Below, piece after piece: positions 33,355 through 42,381 of a stretch of 64,000 nucleotides of DNA. The notes beneath the pieces are model-generated. The model saw only the letters and a program-made list of their open reading frames with translations. It was not told the DNA's origin and searched no databases. Origin of the DNA: Faecalicatena sp. Marseille-Q4148 (GTDB lineage Bacteria; Bacillota; Clostridia; Lachnospirales; Lachnospiraceae); the NCBI GenBank assembly GCA_018228665.1, contig CP073692.1, positions 992,001 to 1,056,000 of the forward strand, read 5' to 3'. Each line of letters begins with the position of its first letter. The first letter of the stretch is position 1. The position numbers and the translations under genes were made by a program.

Positions 33355-35028
33355 TTATTTTGTACGATTTGCCAATTCTTTCATTTCACGGGCATTTTCA
33401 AGTACTGCCGCCGTAATTTCTGCTCCTCCAAGAATTCTGGCAAGTTCTTCCACCGACTGCTCTTCATTCAGTAATTGAATATCGGTTGTCGTTGTCTGAT
33501 CTTCTACTGTTTTTTCAATCAGAAAATGCGCGTCTGCCATCGCCGCTATCTGTGCCAGATGTGTAATACAGATTACCTGGTGCTTTTTCCCGATATATGA
33601 CATCTTCTCAGACACCTTCTGCGCTGTTCTTCCACTGATTCCCACATCAATTTCATCAAAAATCAATGTTTCAACCTCATCCTTATCTGCCATAACCGTC
33701 TTAATGGCAAGCATAATTCTGGACAATTCTCCACCGGAAGCGATTTCTGCCAGCGGGCGAACCGGAAGTCCCGGATTCATGGAAATCATAAATTCTACAT
33801 CATCAATACCACTTGGGGTAAACTCTGAAAACTTCTGGAAAACCATTTCAAATTTTACTTCAAGGAAATTTAAATCTAACAGATGAGATGAAATCTTCGC
33901 AGTCAATTCTTTTGCTGCTTTTTTTCGAAGCGTTGTTAATCGTTCTGCTGCCTGCTGCAATGTTTCTTCTGCATCTCTTAGCTCTTTTTTCAATCGTTCC
34001 AGATAAAGATCGTAATCGCTTAAAATGTCCAGACGGGCTTTTTTTTCTTCCAGTGCGCGATTGACGTCTTCCAATGTCTTTCCGTAGCGATTTTTTATAT
34101 GGTTCAGTACATTTAGTCGTTCTTCTGTTTCCGCAAATTCTTCTTCCGAAAACTCCCATGACGACATGTATTCAGCAATTTCTCTTCCCAGATCGCTCAA
34201 AAGGCTGTCAATTTCTGCAATCTGATCATACAGATCATCCGCCCTTTTTTCAAATCCTACAAGTGACTGCAACGTTTTTGCACTTCTTGACAAAAGTTCC
34301 CCGGCGCTTCCATCTTGTCCAAAACAGCATTGATATGCTTCCTGAAGATGCTCCATTACTTTTTGACTGCGGCACATTTTCTGATACTGTTCTTCCAAAA
34401 GCTCATCTTCGCCTTCTTTAATATGCGCTGCTTCAATCTCATTCATCTCATAAGCAAGAAAATCTGCCTCTTTACGGCGTGTTTCTTCATCTACAGAAGC
34501 TTTTTCCAGTTCTTTTTGTTTCCCTTTAAACAGTTGATAGCAAGTTTCATATTGTTTCTTTATGCTGCCCAATTCCTCTTTTGCAAATTCATCCAGAATT
34601 TGTAAATGATTTTTTTTATAAAGAAGAGACTGATGTTCATGCTGTCCGTGAATATCAATCAACACAGATGCAATTTCTTTTAATTTCGCTGCCGGAACCG
34701 TTTCCCCATTGATGCGGCTTGTGCTGCGCCCTTCCATCAGTTTGCGGCTCAGAATTACTGCACCATCTTCCGGATAGACATCTAACTTCTGAAGCGCTCG
34801 TTCCTGAGCTTCTGATGTAATCGTAAAAACAAGTTCAACCAGCCCATAGGACGCTCCCTTCCGCAAAATATCTGCAGAATATCTGCCCCCAAGGGCCAGA
34901 TTTACAGAACCTAATATAATTGATTTTCCTGCACCGGTCTCTCCGGTCAGAATATTCAGTCCCCGCTCAAAATCGACTTCCGCCTCATCAATCAGTGCAA
35001 GATTTTTTACATGCAGATTTTGTAACAT
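33355..35028 (-). CDS. recN: DNA repair protein RecN
   Basis: This 557-residue SMC-like ATPase has Walker A GETGAGKSIILG near the N-terminus, a long coiled coil in the middle, and the C-terminal EIASGGELSRIMLAIK signature with Walker B ETLIFDEIDVGISG. It acts on double-strand breaks in recombination. Its place between argR and spoIVB is the conserved Firmicutes order. Confidence 0.96.
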   Translation of the reverse strand: MLQNLHVKNLALIDEAEVDFERGLNILTGETGAGKSIILGSVNLALGGRYSADILRKGASYGLVELVFTITSEAQERALQKLDVYPEDGAVILSRKLMEGRSTSRINGETVPAAKLKEIASVLIDIHGQHEHQSLLYKKNHLQILDEFAKEELGSIKKQYETCYQLFKGKQKELEKASVDEETRRKEADFLAYEMNEIEAAHIKEGEDELLEEQYQKMCRSQKVMEHLQEAYQCCFGQDGSAGELLSRSAKTLQSLVGFEKRADDLYDQIAEIDSLLSDLGREIAEYMSSWEFSEEEFAETEERLNVLNHIKNRYGKTLEDVNRALEEKKARLDILSDYDLYLERLKKELRDAEETLQQAAERLTTLRKKAAKELTAKISSHLLDLNFLEVKFEMVFQKFSEFTPSGIDDVEFMISMNPGLPVRPLAEIASGGELSRIMLAIKTVMADKDEVETLIFDEIDVGISGRTAQKVSEKMSYIGKKHQVICITHLAQIAAMADAHFLIEKTVEDQTTTTDIQLLNEEQSVEELARILGGAEITAAVLENAREMKELANRTK

Positions 35029-35041
35029 TCCAACTCCTGTT

Positions 35042-35497
35042 CTAATTCTTCTCTACGACTCTTCGAATCTTTTCCATCAGTTCCAGTGCATTGTCCATAT
35101 CTCTTGTGACAATCATAATCGTATTATCACCTGCAATACAGCCGACAACCTCTTTCCATTTCATCTCGTCAATCGCTGCCGCCACTGCCATAGCCATACC
35201 GGATACCGTCTTGACTACAATCAGATTTTGAGCAATGTCCATGGAAAGATATCCGTCTTTCAGCACACGCATATACTTCTCAGTCAATTCCATCGTTGTC
35301 ACATGCATCATAGAATATTTCTGCCGTCCCTCCTGTGTAGGAACTTTCATCAGCTTCATATCTCTGATATCTCTGGAAACCGTTGCCTGCGTTACCTGAA
35401 ATCCTTCCGCATTCAACCGGTCCGCCAGTTCTTCCTGCGTCTCGATATCATATTTCCCGATCAGCTCTGCGATTTTCACATGTCGATCTACCTTCAT
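35042..35497 (-). CDS. argR: Arginine repressor ArgR/AhrC
   Basis: This 151-residue protein has an N-terminal winged HTH (TQATVSRDIRDMKLMKV, about 36-52) and a C-terminal hexamerisation/arginine-binding domain (GCIAGDNTIMIVTRD). It represses arginine biosynthesis and can activate catabolism. It is 4 nt after nadK and 13 nt before recN. Confidence 0.95.
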   Translation of the reverse strand: MKVDRHVKIAELIGKYDIETQEELADRLNAEGFQVTQATVSRDIRDMKLMKVPTQEGRQKYSMMHVTTMELTEKYMRVLKDGYLSMDIAQNLIVVKTVSGMAMAVAAAIDEMKWKEVVGCIAGDNTIMIVTRDMDNALELMEKIRRVVEKN

Positions 35498-35501
35498 CCC
35501 G

Positions 35502-36335
35502 CTAATTTCCTTTCATTTTCTCTCGTAATGTTTCCAAAAAGCTCTCTTTGCTTAACTTCATTAATTTTGCTGTCACATCTGCCTGACGAATCACAATTCG
35601 CTCTCCGGTTCTCAAGTATGCAATGTCCGCTCCATCGAAAGCAACTTCCGCCAGTTCTTCTCCGTAGCCTCGTCCTTCCCCAATCTCTATCTCGATCCGG
35701 TCACTGGCTGACAACACAATACTTCTCGTATTCAGAGCATGAGAACAGATTGGCGTAATGACAAAGAGCGCTGCTGTCGGTTCCACGATCGGTCCTCCCG
35801 CAGACAGATTATATGCGGTAGAACCGGTAGGTGTTGATACGATCATTCCGTCTGCCTGAAAGGAATTTAAAAATTCTCCGTTCACATAAACTCTGTAATG
35901 AATAATCTTAACAGATCCATGCCGCGTAACAACAATGTCATTCAACGCCACATCTTCCTGCCGGTCGGGCAGTTTCCCGCAAATCATCATTCGTTCTTCT
36001 GTTGTAAACTCGTTTCGCGATACCTGGGCAATTGCCTCTTCCAGATTCTTTACATCTACTTCCGTAAGATACCCTAAGGTTCCGCGATTAATGCCAAGAA
36101 TCGGTACATTTGTTCCGATCAGACTTCTCGCCGCCTGAATCAATGTGCCATCTCCACCGATTGTAAATACACAGCGCACTTCCGGATCAATCTCTCCAAT
36201 GCTGACTTTACCGGATTCTGTCGTGTAATAAATATGTTCTACAACGCCAAACTGTTCAATACACTGTTTCGTCTGCTCCGTGATCACGAAATCACGGTCC
36301 TTTTTTTCATTTGCGATAATGATATATTTATCCAT
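35502..36335 (-). CDS. nadK: NAD kinase
   Basis: This 277-residue enzyme phosphorylates NAD to NADP. It has the GGDGTLIQAARS motif (catalytic Asp region, about 58-70), TPTGSTAYNLSAGGPIV (about 150-166) and a central NE/D substrate loop. It lies between tlyA and argR, separated from them by 14 and 4 nt. Confidence 0.95.
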   Translation of the reverse strand: MDKYIIIANEKKDRDFVITEQTKQCIEQFGVVEHIYYTTESGKVSIGEIDPEVRCVFTIGGDGTLIQAARSLIGTNVPILGINRGTLGYLTEVDVKNLEEAIAQVSRNEFTTEERMMICGKLPDRQEDVALNDIVVTRHGSVKIIHYRVYVNGEFLNSFQADGMIVSTPTGSTAYNLSAGGPIVEPTAALFVITPICSHALNTRSIVLSASDRIEIEIGEGRGYGEELAEVAFDGADIAYLRTGERIVIRQADVTAKLMKLSKESFLETLREKMKGN

Positions 36336-36349
36336 GTTGTTTTCCTGTA

Positions 36350-37159
36350 TTATTTGGCCAATGCTTCAAATGCCTGCTCCACAATGTCTTCCGTCTTTTC
36401 TAAAACATTTTCCGCAATGCTTCCCTTTCCATCCTTCTTCAAATGAATCAAATATTCAATATTTCCCTCTGGTCCTTTGATCGGAGAATACTCAATATCA
36501 AGCACCGAAAGCCCGATCGACTCTGCGTAGGAAACAATCATGCGGATGACTTCGTGATGTGTACTCTTCTCCCGCACAACACCTTTCTTGCCAACCTTTT
36601 CCCGTCCCGCTTCAAACTGAGGCTTGATCAAAGCTACAATCTCTCCGTTTTCTTTCAGATAATTCCGAATCGGTTCTAATACCTTTGTCAACGAAATAAA
36701 AGAGACATCAATCGATGAAAAGTCAATTGCTTCTCCCAGGTCTTCCGGTGTCACATAACGGATATTCGTCTTTTCCATACACACGACACGCTCATCCTGT
36801 CTAAGCTTCCATGCAAGCTGTCCTCGTCCTACATCAATAGCAAACACTTTTTTTGCTCCGTTCTGCAGCATACAATCTGTAAAACCACCTGTAGATGCTC
36901 CAACATCTGTGCAGACTTTATCCTGCATCGTTACATCAAACTGTTTCATTGCTTTTTCCAGTTTCAGACCGCCCCGGCTGACATATGGAAGTGCATGCCC
37001 CTTTACTTCAATTGTCACTGTCTCCGGAAATGTTGTTCCGGCTTTATCTTCCCGCTGACCATCCACGAATACATTCCCGGACATGATGACTGCTTTTGCT
37101 TTCTCTCTGGATTCTGCCAGACCTTTTTTTACAAGTAATACATCTAATCTTTCTTTCAT
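36350..37159 (-). CDS. tlyA: TlyA-family 16S/23S rRNA methyltransferase
   Basis: This 269-residue protein has an S4 RNA-binding domain (about 1-62, KERLDVLLVKKGLAESREKA) and a FtsJ-like SAM methyltransferase domain (GASTGGFTDCMLQNGAKKVFAID). It probably 2'-O-methylates rRNA cytidines. The start overlaps the dxs stop by 4 nt (ATGA), implying coupling. Confidence 0.93.
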   Translation of the reverse strand: MKERLDVLLVKKGLAESREKAKAVIMSGNVFVDGQREDKAGTTFPETVTIEVKGHALPYVSRGGLKLEKAMKQFDVTMQDKVCTDVGASTGGFTDCMLQNGAKKVFAIDVGRGQLAWKLRQDERVVCMEKTNIRYVTPEDLGEAIDFSSIDVSFISLTKVLEPIRNYLKENGEIVALIKPQFEAGREKVGKKGVVREKSTHHEVIRMIVSYAESIGLSVLDIEYSPIKGPEGNIEYLIHLKKDGKGSIAENVLEKTEDIVEQAFEALAK

Positions 37160-39033
37160 GATCTTTCTCTCTGCTTTCTGTCTGCTTCAACAATCTGCTC
37201 TACAATCGTATCCGCACATAAACCAACTTCTTTTCTTAATACCGAAACATTTCCATGCTCCACATATTCATCCGGAATAGCAAATCCGTGTACTTCTGTT
37301 TCCAGATTTTCCTCTTTAAAAAAGCTTTGTACTTGTTCACCAAAACCACCGATCCGAACATTTTCTTCAATGACAGCAATAAGGTGATGGGTTTTTACCA
37401 ACTTTCTCAGCATCTCCGTATCCATCGGCTTCACAAATCTGGCATTTACAAGAGTACAGTCATAGCGAAGTCCTTTTAACTGCTTTCGCACTTCTGCTGC
37501 CACTTCAAACATATGTCCAACTGCAATCACCGCAATTCCTTTTTCTTCTGTAATCATTTCACTTTTGCCATATGCAATCGGCTCATGATATTCCGCATAT
37601 CCTCCATATGCCGTGCCGCGTGGATAACGCACCGCCATTGGTCCCGGATAATTGACTGCATATCGGATCATTTCTGTAAGTTCTGATCCGTTTTTCGGCG
37701 CCATCACAGTCATATTCGGAATGTGGGAGAGATAAGACAGATCAAATACTCCCTGATGCGTCTCTCCATCACTTCCGACAAGACCTGCACGGTCTATCGC
37801 GAAAGTTACCGGAAGATTCTGCAGACATACGTCATGGATCATCTGGTCATATCCGCGCTGCAAAAAAGAAGAATATACTGCAAACACGGGATGAATTCCT
37901 CCCGCCGCAAGTCCTGCTGCAAATGTTACTGCGTGCTGTTCTGCAATTCCCACATCAAAAAACCGATCCGGAAACGCCTTCTGAAATGCCGACAGACCTG
38001 TTCCATCTGCCATAGCAGCTGTAATCACTGCCAGATCTTTCTTTTCCCGTCCCAGTTCACAGATTGTTCTGGAAAAAATATCTGTATAGCTTTCTTCCTT
38101 TTTATCACCCAATGTTTTTCCTGTTACAATTTCAAACGGACCTGTCCCGTGGAATTTTTCCGGATGCTCTTCTGCCGGAAGATATCCCATTCCTTTCTTC
38201 GTAATAACATGTACAAGTACGGCATGATTGATTTTCTTTGCCTCATAGAATACTCTGTAAAGTTCTTTTACATTATGTCCATCCACCGGTCCGAGATAGG
38301 TAATTCCCATATCCTCAAAAAACATTCCCGGCACAAACAACTGTTTGATGCTGCTCTTCGTCTTTCTCAGCTGGTTCATCACCCGATCCCCTGCTCCCGG
38401 AAATTTATGAAGCGCCTGTTCAATCTGGCGTTTCAATTCCGTATAAGCGCCGGCTGTTCTAAGACTGTTCAGATACCGTGACATTCCTCCCACATTTTCA
38501 GAAATGGACATACGGTTATCATTGAGTACAATGATAAAATTGCTCTTTAACTGCGAGGCATTATTCAATGCCTCATATGCCATTCCACCAGTCAGGGAAC
38601 CATCTCCGATAATCGAAATTACCGAATGCTTCTGTCCCAACAGTTCCCGCGCCTTCACATAACCGATTCCCGCAGAAATTGAAGTTGAGCTGTGCCCCGT
38701 ATCAAATGCATCGCAAGAGCTTTCTTTTCGTTTTGGAAAGCCGCTCATTCCTCCATAAGTACGCAATTCGTCAAATCCTGCTTTGCGCCCCGTCAGAATC
38801 TTATGTGTATAAGACTGATGTCCCACATCCCATATCATTTTATCGTTTGGAAGTCGAAAAGCCAGATGAAGCGCCATCGTCAGCTCCACAACCCCAAGAT
38901 TCGAAGCAAGATGACCACCTGTCCGGCTGATCTTCTCAATCAAAAATTCTCTTATTTCATCTGCCAGAAGATCCAGATCTTCTGGAGCGATTCGTTTAAT
39001 ATCATTCGCTTTCTGAATACGTTCCAGTACCAT
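37156..39033 (-). CDS. dxs: 1-deoxy-D-xylulose-5-phosphate synthase
   Basis: This 625-residue thiamine-diphosphate enzyme makes DXP from pyruvate and glyceraldehyde-3-phosphate, the entry to the MEP isoprenoid pathway. The TPP motif GDGSLTGGMAYEALNNA (about 151-167) and the transketolase Glu in AEQHAVTFAAGLA (about 370) are intact. The ATG follows GAGGTG. ispA is immediately upstream, so precursor and prenyl transfer are encoded together. Confidence 0.96.
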   Translation of the reverse strand: MVLERIQKANDIKRIAPEDLDLLADEIREFLIEKISRTGGHLASNLGVVELTMALHLAFRLPNDKMIWDVGHQSYTHKILTGRKAGFDELRTYGGMSGFPKRKESSCDAFDTGHSSTSISAGIGYVKARELLGQKHSVISIIGDGSLTGGMAYEALNNASQLKSNFIIVLNDNRMSISENVGGMSRYLNSLRTAGAYTELKRQIEQALHKFPGAGDRVMNQLRKTKSSIKQLFVPGMFFEDMGITYLGPVDGHNVKELYRVFYEAKKINHAVLVHVITKKGMGYLPAEEHPEKFHGTGPFEIVTGKTLGDKKEESYTDIFSRTICELGREKKDLAVITAAMADGTGLSAFQKAFPDRFFDVGIAEQHAVTFAAGLAAGGIHPVFAVYSSFLQRGYDQMIHDVCLQNLPVTFAIDRAGLVGSDGETHQGVFDLSYLSHIPNMTVMAPKNGSELTEMIRYAVNYPGPMAVRYPRGTAYGGYAEYHEPIAYGKSEMITEEKGIAVIAVGHMFEVAAEVRKQLKGLRYDCTLVNARFVKPMDTEMLRKLVKTHHLIAVIEENVRIGGFGEQVQSFFKEENLETEVHGFAIPDEYVEHGNVSVLRKEVGLCADTIVEQIVEADRKQRERS

Positions 39034-39045
39034 AAAAGCACCTCA

Positions 39046-39936
39046 CTATTTTTCTCTGTGGATCAATTCCCGGATCAGAGTCTCCAGATAATCCTTTTCT
39101 CCCGGAAGTTCAAACAGAAGCGCCAACGCCTCATCTGACAGCCGCTTCACTTCTTTTTGAGCTCCTTCTAATCCCAGAATGGTCACATAAGTTGTCTTTT
39201 CATTTTTTTCATCGCTTAAAATCGGCTTGCCCAGTATCTCTGCAGTACTTGTCACGTCCAGCACATCATCTTGTATCTGAAATGCCATACCGACTCTCTT
39301 CGCAATTTTCTCCACCTTGCTGACTTCTTCATCTGAAGCTCCTGCAAGAACTGCCCCAATCATCATAGAGCTTTCGATCAGTGCGCCTGTTTTCAATTCA
39401 TAGATAAAATCAAGCACCTCTCTTGAAATCACTTTCCCGCTCGACTGCACATCTACGACCTGTCCTCCGATCATTCCGTAAATACCGGCTTTTTCGGAAA
39501 GAATCTTAAGTGCACGGCCAATTGCTCCACTTTGCTGCGGTGCAATTTCAAACGCTTTGACAGCTGTCTCAAATGCGTAATTTAAAAGTGCATCTCCTGC
39601 AAGAATTCCCATATCTTCTCCGTACACAATATGAGTTGTTTTTCTCCCGCGGCGATACTCATCATTATCCATCGCCGGAAGATCATCGTGTACAAGCGAA
39701 TATGTGTGAATCATTTCCTGTGCTGCCATGAACGGCTGGATTGTTTCTCCCTCTCCGCCAAATATGCGGTAAGTCTCAAGCATCAGCATCGGACGCAGCC
39801 TTTTTCCCCCAGCCATCAGGCTATACTCCATAGCTTCCATGATCCTGCTCTGCAAGCCTGTTGTTTCCGGAAGATATTTTGTTAATATTCCTTCGATTTC
39901 CTTTACTTTTTCTGAACAGATTTCTTTAAAATTCAT
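39046..39936 (-). CDS. ispA: Polyprenyl (farnesyl/geranyl) diphosphate synthase
   Basis: This 296-residue prenyltransferase has the first Asp-rich motif DDLPAMDND, the lysine GGKRLRPMLML and the second Asp motif DDVLD. It condenses isopentenyl diphosphate to make C15-type chains. I chose ATG 39936, which overlaps the xseB stop by 11 nt and follows GAAGGTG; an ATG at 39954 lacks a ribosome site. Confidence 0.94.
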   Translation of the reverse strand: MNFKEICSEKVKEIEGILTKYLPETTGLQSRIMEAMEYSLMAGGKRLRPMLMLETYRIFGGEGETIQPFMAAQEMIHTYSLVHDDLPAMDNDEYRRGRKTTHIVYGEDMGILAGDALLNYAFETAVKAFEIAPQQSGAIGRALKILSEKAGIYGMIGGQVVDVQSSGKVISREVLDFIYELKTGALIESSMMIGAVLAGASDEEVSKVEKIAKRVGMAFQIQDDVLDVTSTAEILGKPILSDEKNEKTTYVTILGLEGAQKEVKRLSDEALALLFELPGEKDYLETLIRELIHREK

Positions 39937-40156
39937 GTATTTCACCTTCTTCATCTAACAGAAGCATCTTCTTCTCAACCGCATCAATCTTCTGATTGCA
40001 TTCCTGCAGAAGCTTTACCCCTTGATGATACAGTGCAAAAGACTCTTCCAGTGAAACATCCTCTTTTGACATCTCGGACATTACCTGTTCCAGCGCCTGA
40101 AAGCTTTCCTCAAGTGTTCTTGTCTCCTGTTCCTTTGCTGTTTCTCTATCTGTCAT
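39926..40156 (-). CDS. xseB: Exodeoxyribonuclease VII small subunit
   Basis: This 76-residue acidic helical protein (TLEESFQALEQVMSEM) is the small subunit that surrounds XseA. It overlaps the xseA stop by 11 nt. Confidence 0.93.
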   Translation of the reverse strand: MTDRETAKEQETRTLEESFQALEQVMSEMSKEDVSLEESFALYHQGVKLLQECNQKIDAVEKKMLLLDEEGEIHEF

Positions 40157-41357
40157 AGCCTTCCTCCTTCACGGATATCACTTCTGCCTCAATCATGCCA
40201 TCCTTAAGGTAAATCTGCATCCGGTCTTTTTCCTGCACATCGCTGATTTTTCTGACAGGTTTCCCATCTGACTTACTGACAAAAGCATATCCTCCACTGA
40301 GCCGCTCTAGCGGAGACAGACGTTTCATCTGCTCCGTGCAGAGCAAAATACGATTGCGTTCCTCCGTAATCTTATGCTCCATCAAATATCTGATCCGATC
40401 CTCTGTCTCTGTCAGCTGCTGTTTTTTCGTTCGCAGCTGGTTCCCCGGATGACTCAGACGAAGTTTCAGAAGATACCGCTCACTCTCATGTCTCGCTTTC
40501 TGAATTTGTTCCATCAGATACTTTCGCATTGTAAAGCGGATTTCTTCCATGTCAGTCTTTGTCTGACCATATTCATACACAGCCAGTTCTGCTGCGGCAG
40601 AAGGCGTAGGTGCTCTCAAGTCTGCAACAAAATCCGCAATTGTTATATCTGTTTCATGTCCTACTGCCGAAATAACAGGTGTATGGCAATCAAAAATTGC
40701 CCTCGCCACACATTCTTCATTAAAAGCCCAAAGATCCTCAATGGACCCTCCGCCTCTTCCTGCAATAATCACATCGACACCATAAGCATCCAACGCCTGG
40801 ATTCCCCGGACAATACTCTTTGCAGCTCCCTCTCCCTGGACAAGCGCCGGGTATAAGATCAGCTGCACATAGGGGTTGCGCCTGGATGCAATATTCATAA
40901 TATCTCTTACCGCTGCGCCGGTCGGCGCCGTTACAATCCCTACCTTGCGAACATATTTGGGAATCGGCTGTTTATATTCCGCAGCAAACATCCCCATTTC
41001 GTCAAGTTCCTGCCGAAGCGCCTGAAACCGCTCGTATAAAACACCTTCTCCGTCCAGCCTGATCTCTCTTGCATAGAGCTGGTATCTTCCGTCCCGCTCA
41101 TAAGTGCTTACACTTCCCATTACGATGACCTGCTGCCCTTCTGTCATCCGAAACGCCAGACCGCCTCTGTTGCCCGCAAACATTACGCAGGCAATGACTC
41201 CTGACGCATCTTTTAATGAAAAATATATGTGTCCGGATGAATGATATTTACAATTGGACACTTCTCCTTTCACTGCAATCCGGTTCAGCATAAAGTCCTG
41301 TGTAAACATATTTTTAATATAAGCATTGACTTGTTTTACCGTATATACATGCTGCAT
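40146..41357 (-). CDS. xseA: Exodeoxyribonuclease VII large subunit
   Basis: This 403-residue nuclease has an N-terminal OB fold (about 10-100), the catalytic region VGIVTAPTGAAVRDI and IAGRGGGSIEDLWAFNEE (about 175-195), and a C-terminal coiled coil. It degrades single-stranded DNA in repair. It lies between nusB and xseB. Confidence 0.96.
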   Translation of the reverse strand: MQHVYTVKQVNAYIKNMFTQDFMLNRIAVKGEVSNCKYHSSGHIYFSLKDASGVIACVMFAGNRGGLAFRMTEGQQVIVMGSVSTYERDGRYQLYAREIRLDGEGVLYERFQALRQELDEMGMFAAEYKQPIPKYVRKVGIVTAPTGAAVRDIMNIASRRNPYVQLILYPALVQGEGAAKSIVRGIQALDAYGVDVIIAGRGGGSIEDLWAFNEECVARAIFDCHTPVISAVGHETDITIADFVADLRAPTPSAAAELAVYEYGQTKTDMEEIRFTMRKYLMEQIQKARHESERYLLKLRLSHPGNQLRTKKQQLTETEDRIRYLMEHKITEERNRILLCTEQMKRLSPLERLSGGYAFVSKSDGKPVRKISDVQEKDRMQIYLKDGMIEAEVISVKEEGYDR

Positions 41358-41374
41358 TGCATTCTGTCTCCAGA

Positions 41375-41779
41375 TTATTCTGTCTTTGATAATTTTCCTA
41401 AAATTCCATTAATAAATGCCGGGCCTTCTTCACTGCTGTATTTCTTTGCCAGCTCTACTGCCTCATTAATCGCAACTCCCACCGGGATATCTTCATCATA
41501 AAGCATCTCGTATACTGCAAGTCGGAGGATCGCAAGGTCCGCTCTGTTCATTCTTGAAGTCTTCCATCCGGACGCAGCTTCATTGATCTTACCATCAATC
41601 TCATCCTGCATCCCGAAAATCTTTTCGTACTTCTCTTTAATATATGTCTTGTCTTTGTCTTTTATCTGCTCTAACTGCTCGAAATACAGTTCTATCTGTT
41701 CCTCCAGCTCCTTCACATCGTGAAATTCTATCTGAAACAGTATTCTGAAAATGTGTTCCCGTAACTCTGATCTTCCCAT
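41375..41779 (-). CDS. nusB: Transcription antitermination factor NusB
   Basis: This 134-residue all-helical protein has SELREHIFRILFQIEF at the start and the conserved PVGVAINEAVELAKKYSSEEGPAFINGIL at the end. It binds boxA RNA with S10 for rRNA antitermination. It follows the Asp23 gene by about 96 nt. Confidence 0.95.
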   Translation of the reverse strand: MGRSELREHIFRILFQIEFHDVKELEEQIELYFEQLEQIKDKDKTYIKEKYEKIFGMQDEIDGKINEAASGWKTSRMNRADLAILRLAVYEMLYDEDIPVGVAINEAVELAKKYSSEEGPAFINGILGKLSKTE

Positions 41780-41863
41780 AAGTCTTCCTTTCCTCTTCTG
41801 TCAGCCGCCTCTTTTAGCGGCTTATATTCTCTTTCTGAAACCTTTTCCGTTTCAAGAACAAAT

Positions 41864-41886
41864 AAGAGGCATATGCTATGCCTCTT
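41864..41886 (-). terminator. Hairpin overlapping the asp23 stop codon
   Basis: Ten-nt arms (41864-41873 and 41877-41886) pair perfectly around 3 nt, overlapping the stop at 41876. On the minus strand ATTTGTTCTT follows, a weak T tract, so it may only attenuate transcription into nusB. Confidence 0.5.
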
Positions 41887-42259
41887 CCATGTCTACACTG
41901 ACAATCCGGATATTCACATCCGCTACGGAAAGTCCTGTCATATTTTCGATTGCAGTCTTTACTTTGTCCTGTACTTTCTTACATACTTCCATAATGCTGT
42001 AGCCATACTTCAGATTCAGTGCCAATGCCACCGTCACAACACCGTCAAGCACGTCCACTCTGACACCTTTTGATAATGTCCGCATCCCAAGCTTACTGAT
42101 CAGTTCTCTCGTTGCATTGCCTGCCATAGAGGAGACTCCTTCTACATCCATTGCCGCCAGTCCCGCAATGATCGCAACAACTTCATCTGCAATCTTTACT
42201 TCTCCAATATTCTCATCTGCCTGTATCGTATAAATATTACGTTCTTCTGTCTTTCCCAT
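41876..42259 (-). CDS. Asp23/Gls24-family envelope stress protein
   Basis: This 127-residue protein has the Asp23 fold, with IADEVVAIIAGLAAMDVEGVSSM near residues 22-44 and a valine-rich C-terminal strand. It resembles YqhY, the family member usually next to nusB, which affects acetyl-CoA carboxylase and envelope homeostasis. The neighbourhood supports that. Confidence 0.9.
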   Translation of the reverse strand: MGKTEERNIYTIQADENIGEVKIADEVVAIIAGLAAMDVEGVSSMAGNATRELISKLGMRTLSKGVRVDVLDGVVTVALALNLKYGYSIMEVCKKVQDKVKTAIENMTGLSVADVNIRIVSVDMEEA

Positions 42260-42381
42260 ATTCCAGAAACCTCCTGTCTAGTCCAGAGCGTGTCCGAAAA
42301 GGTCTCTTTTTCTTCTCATCTACGCTTTCACATTTCTTTTGTTATTATAACAAATTTTATATCGTTTGCAAAGAGAAAATA

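Noticed and set aside
37723..38481. A 252-codon plus-strand frame opposite dxs
   Set aside because: Antisense to a highly conserved enzyme, with no ribosome site and an implausible Cys/His/Ser-rich composition.
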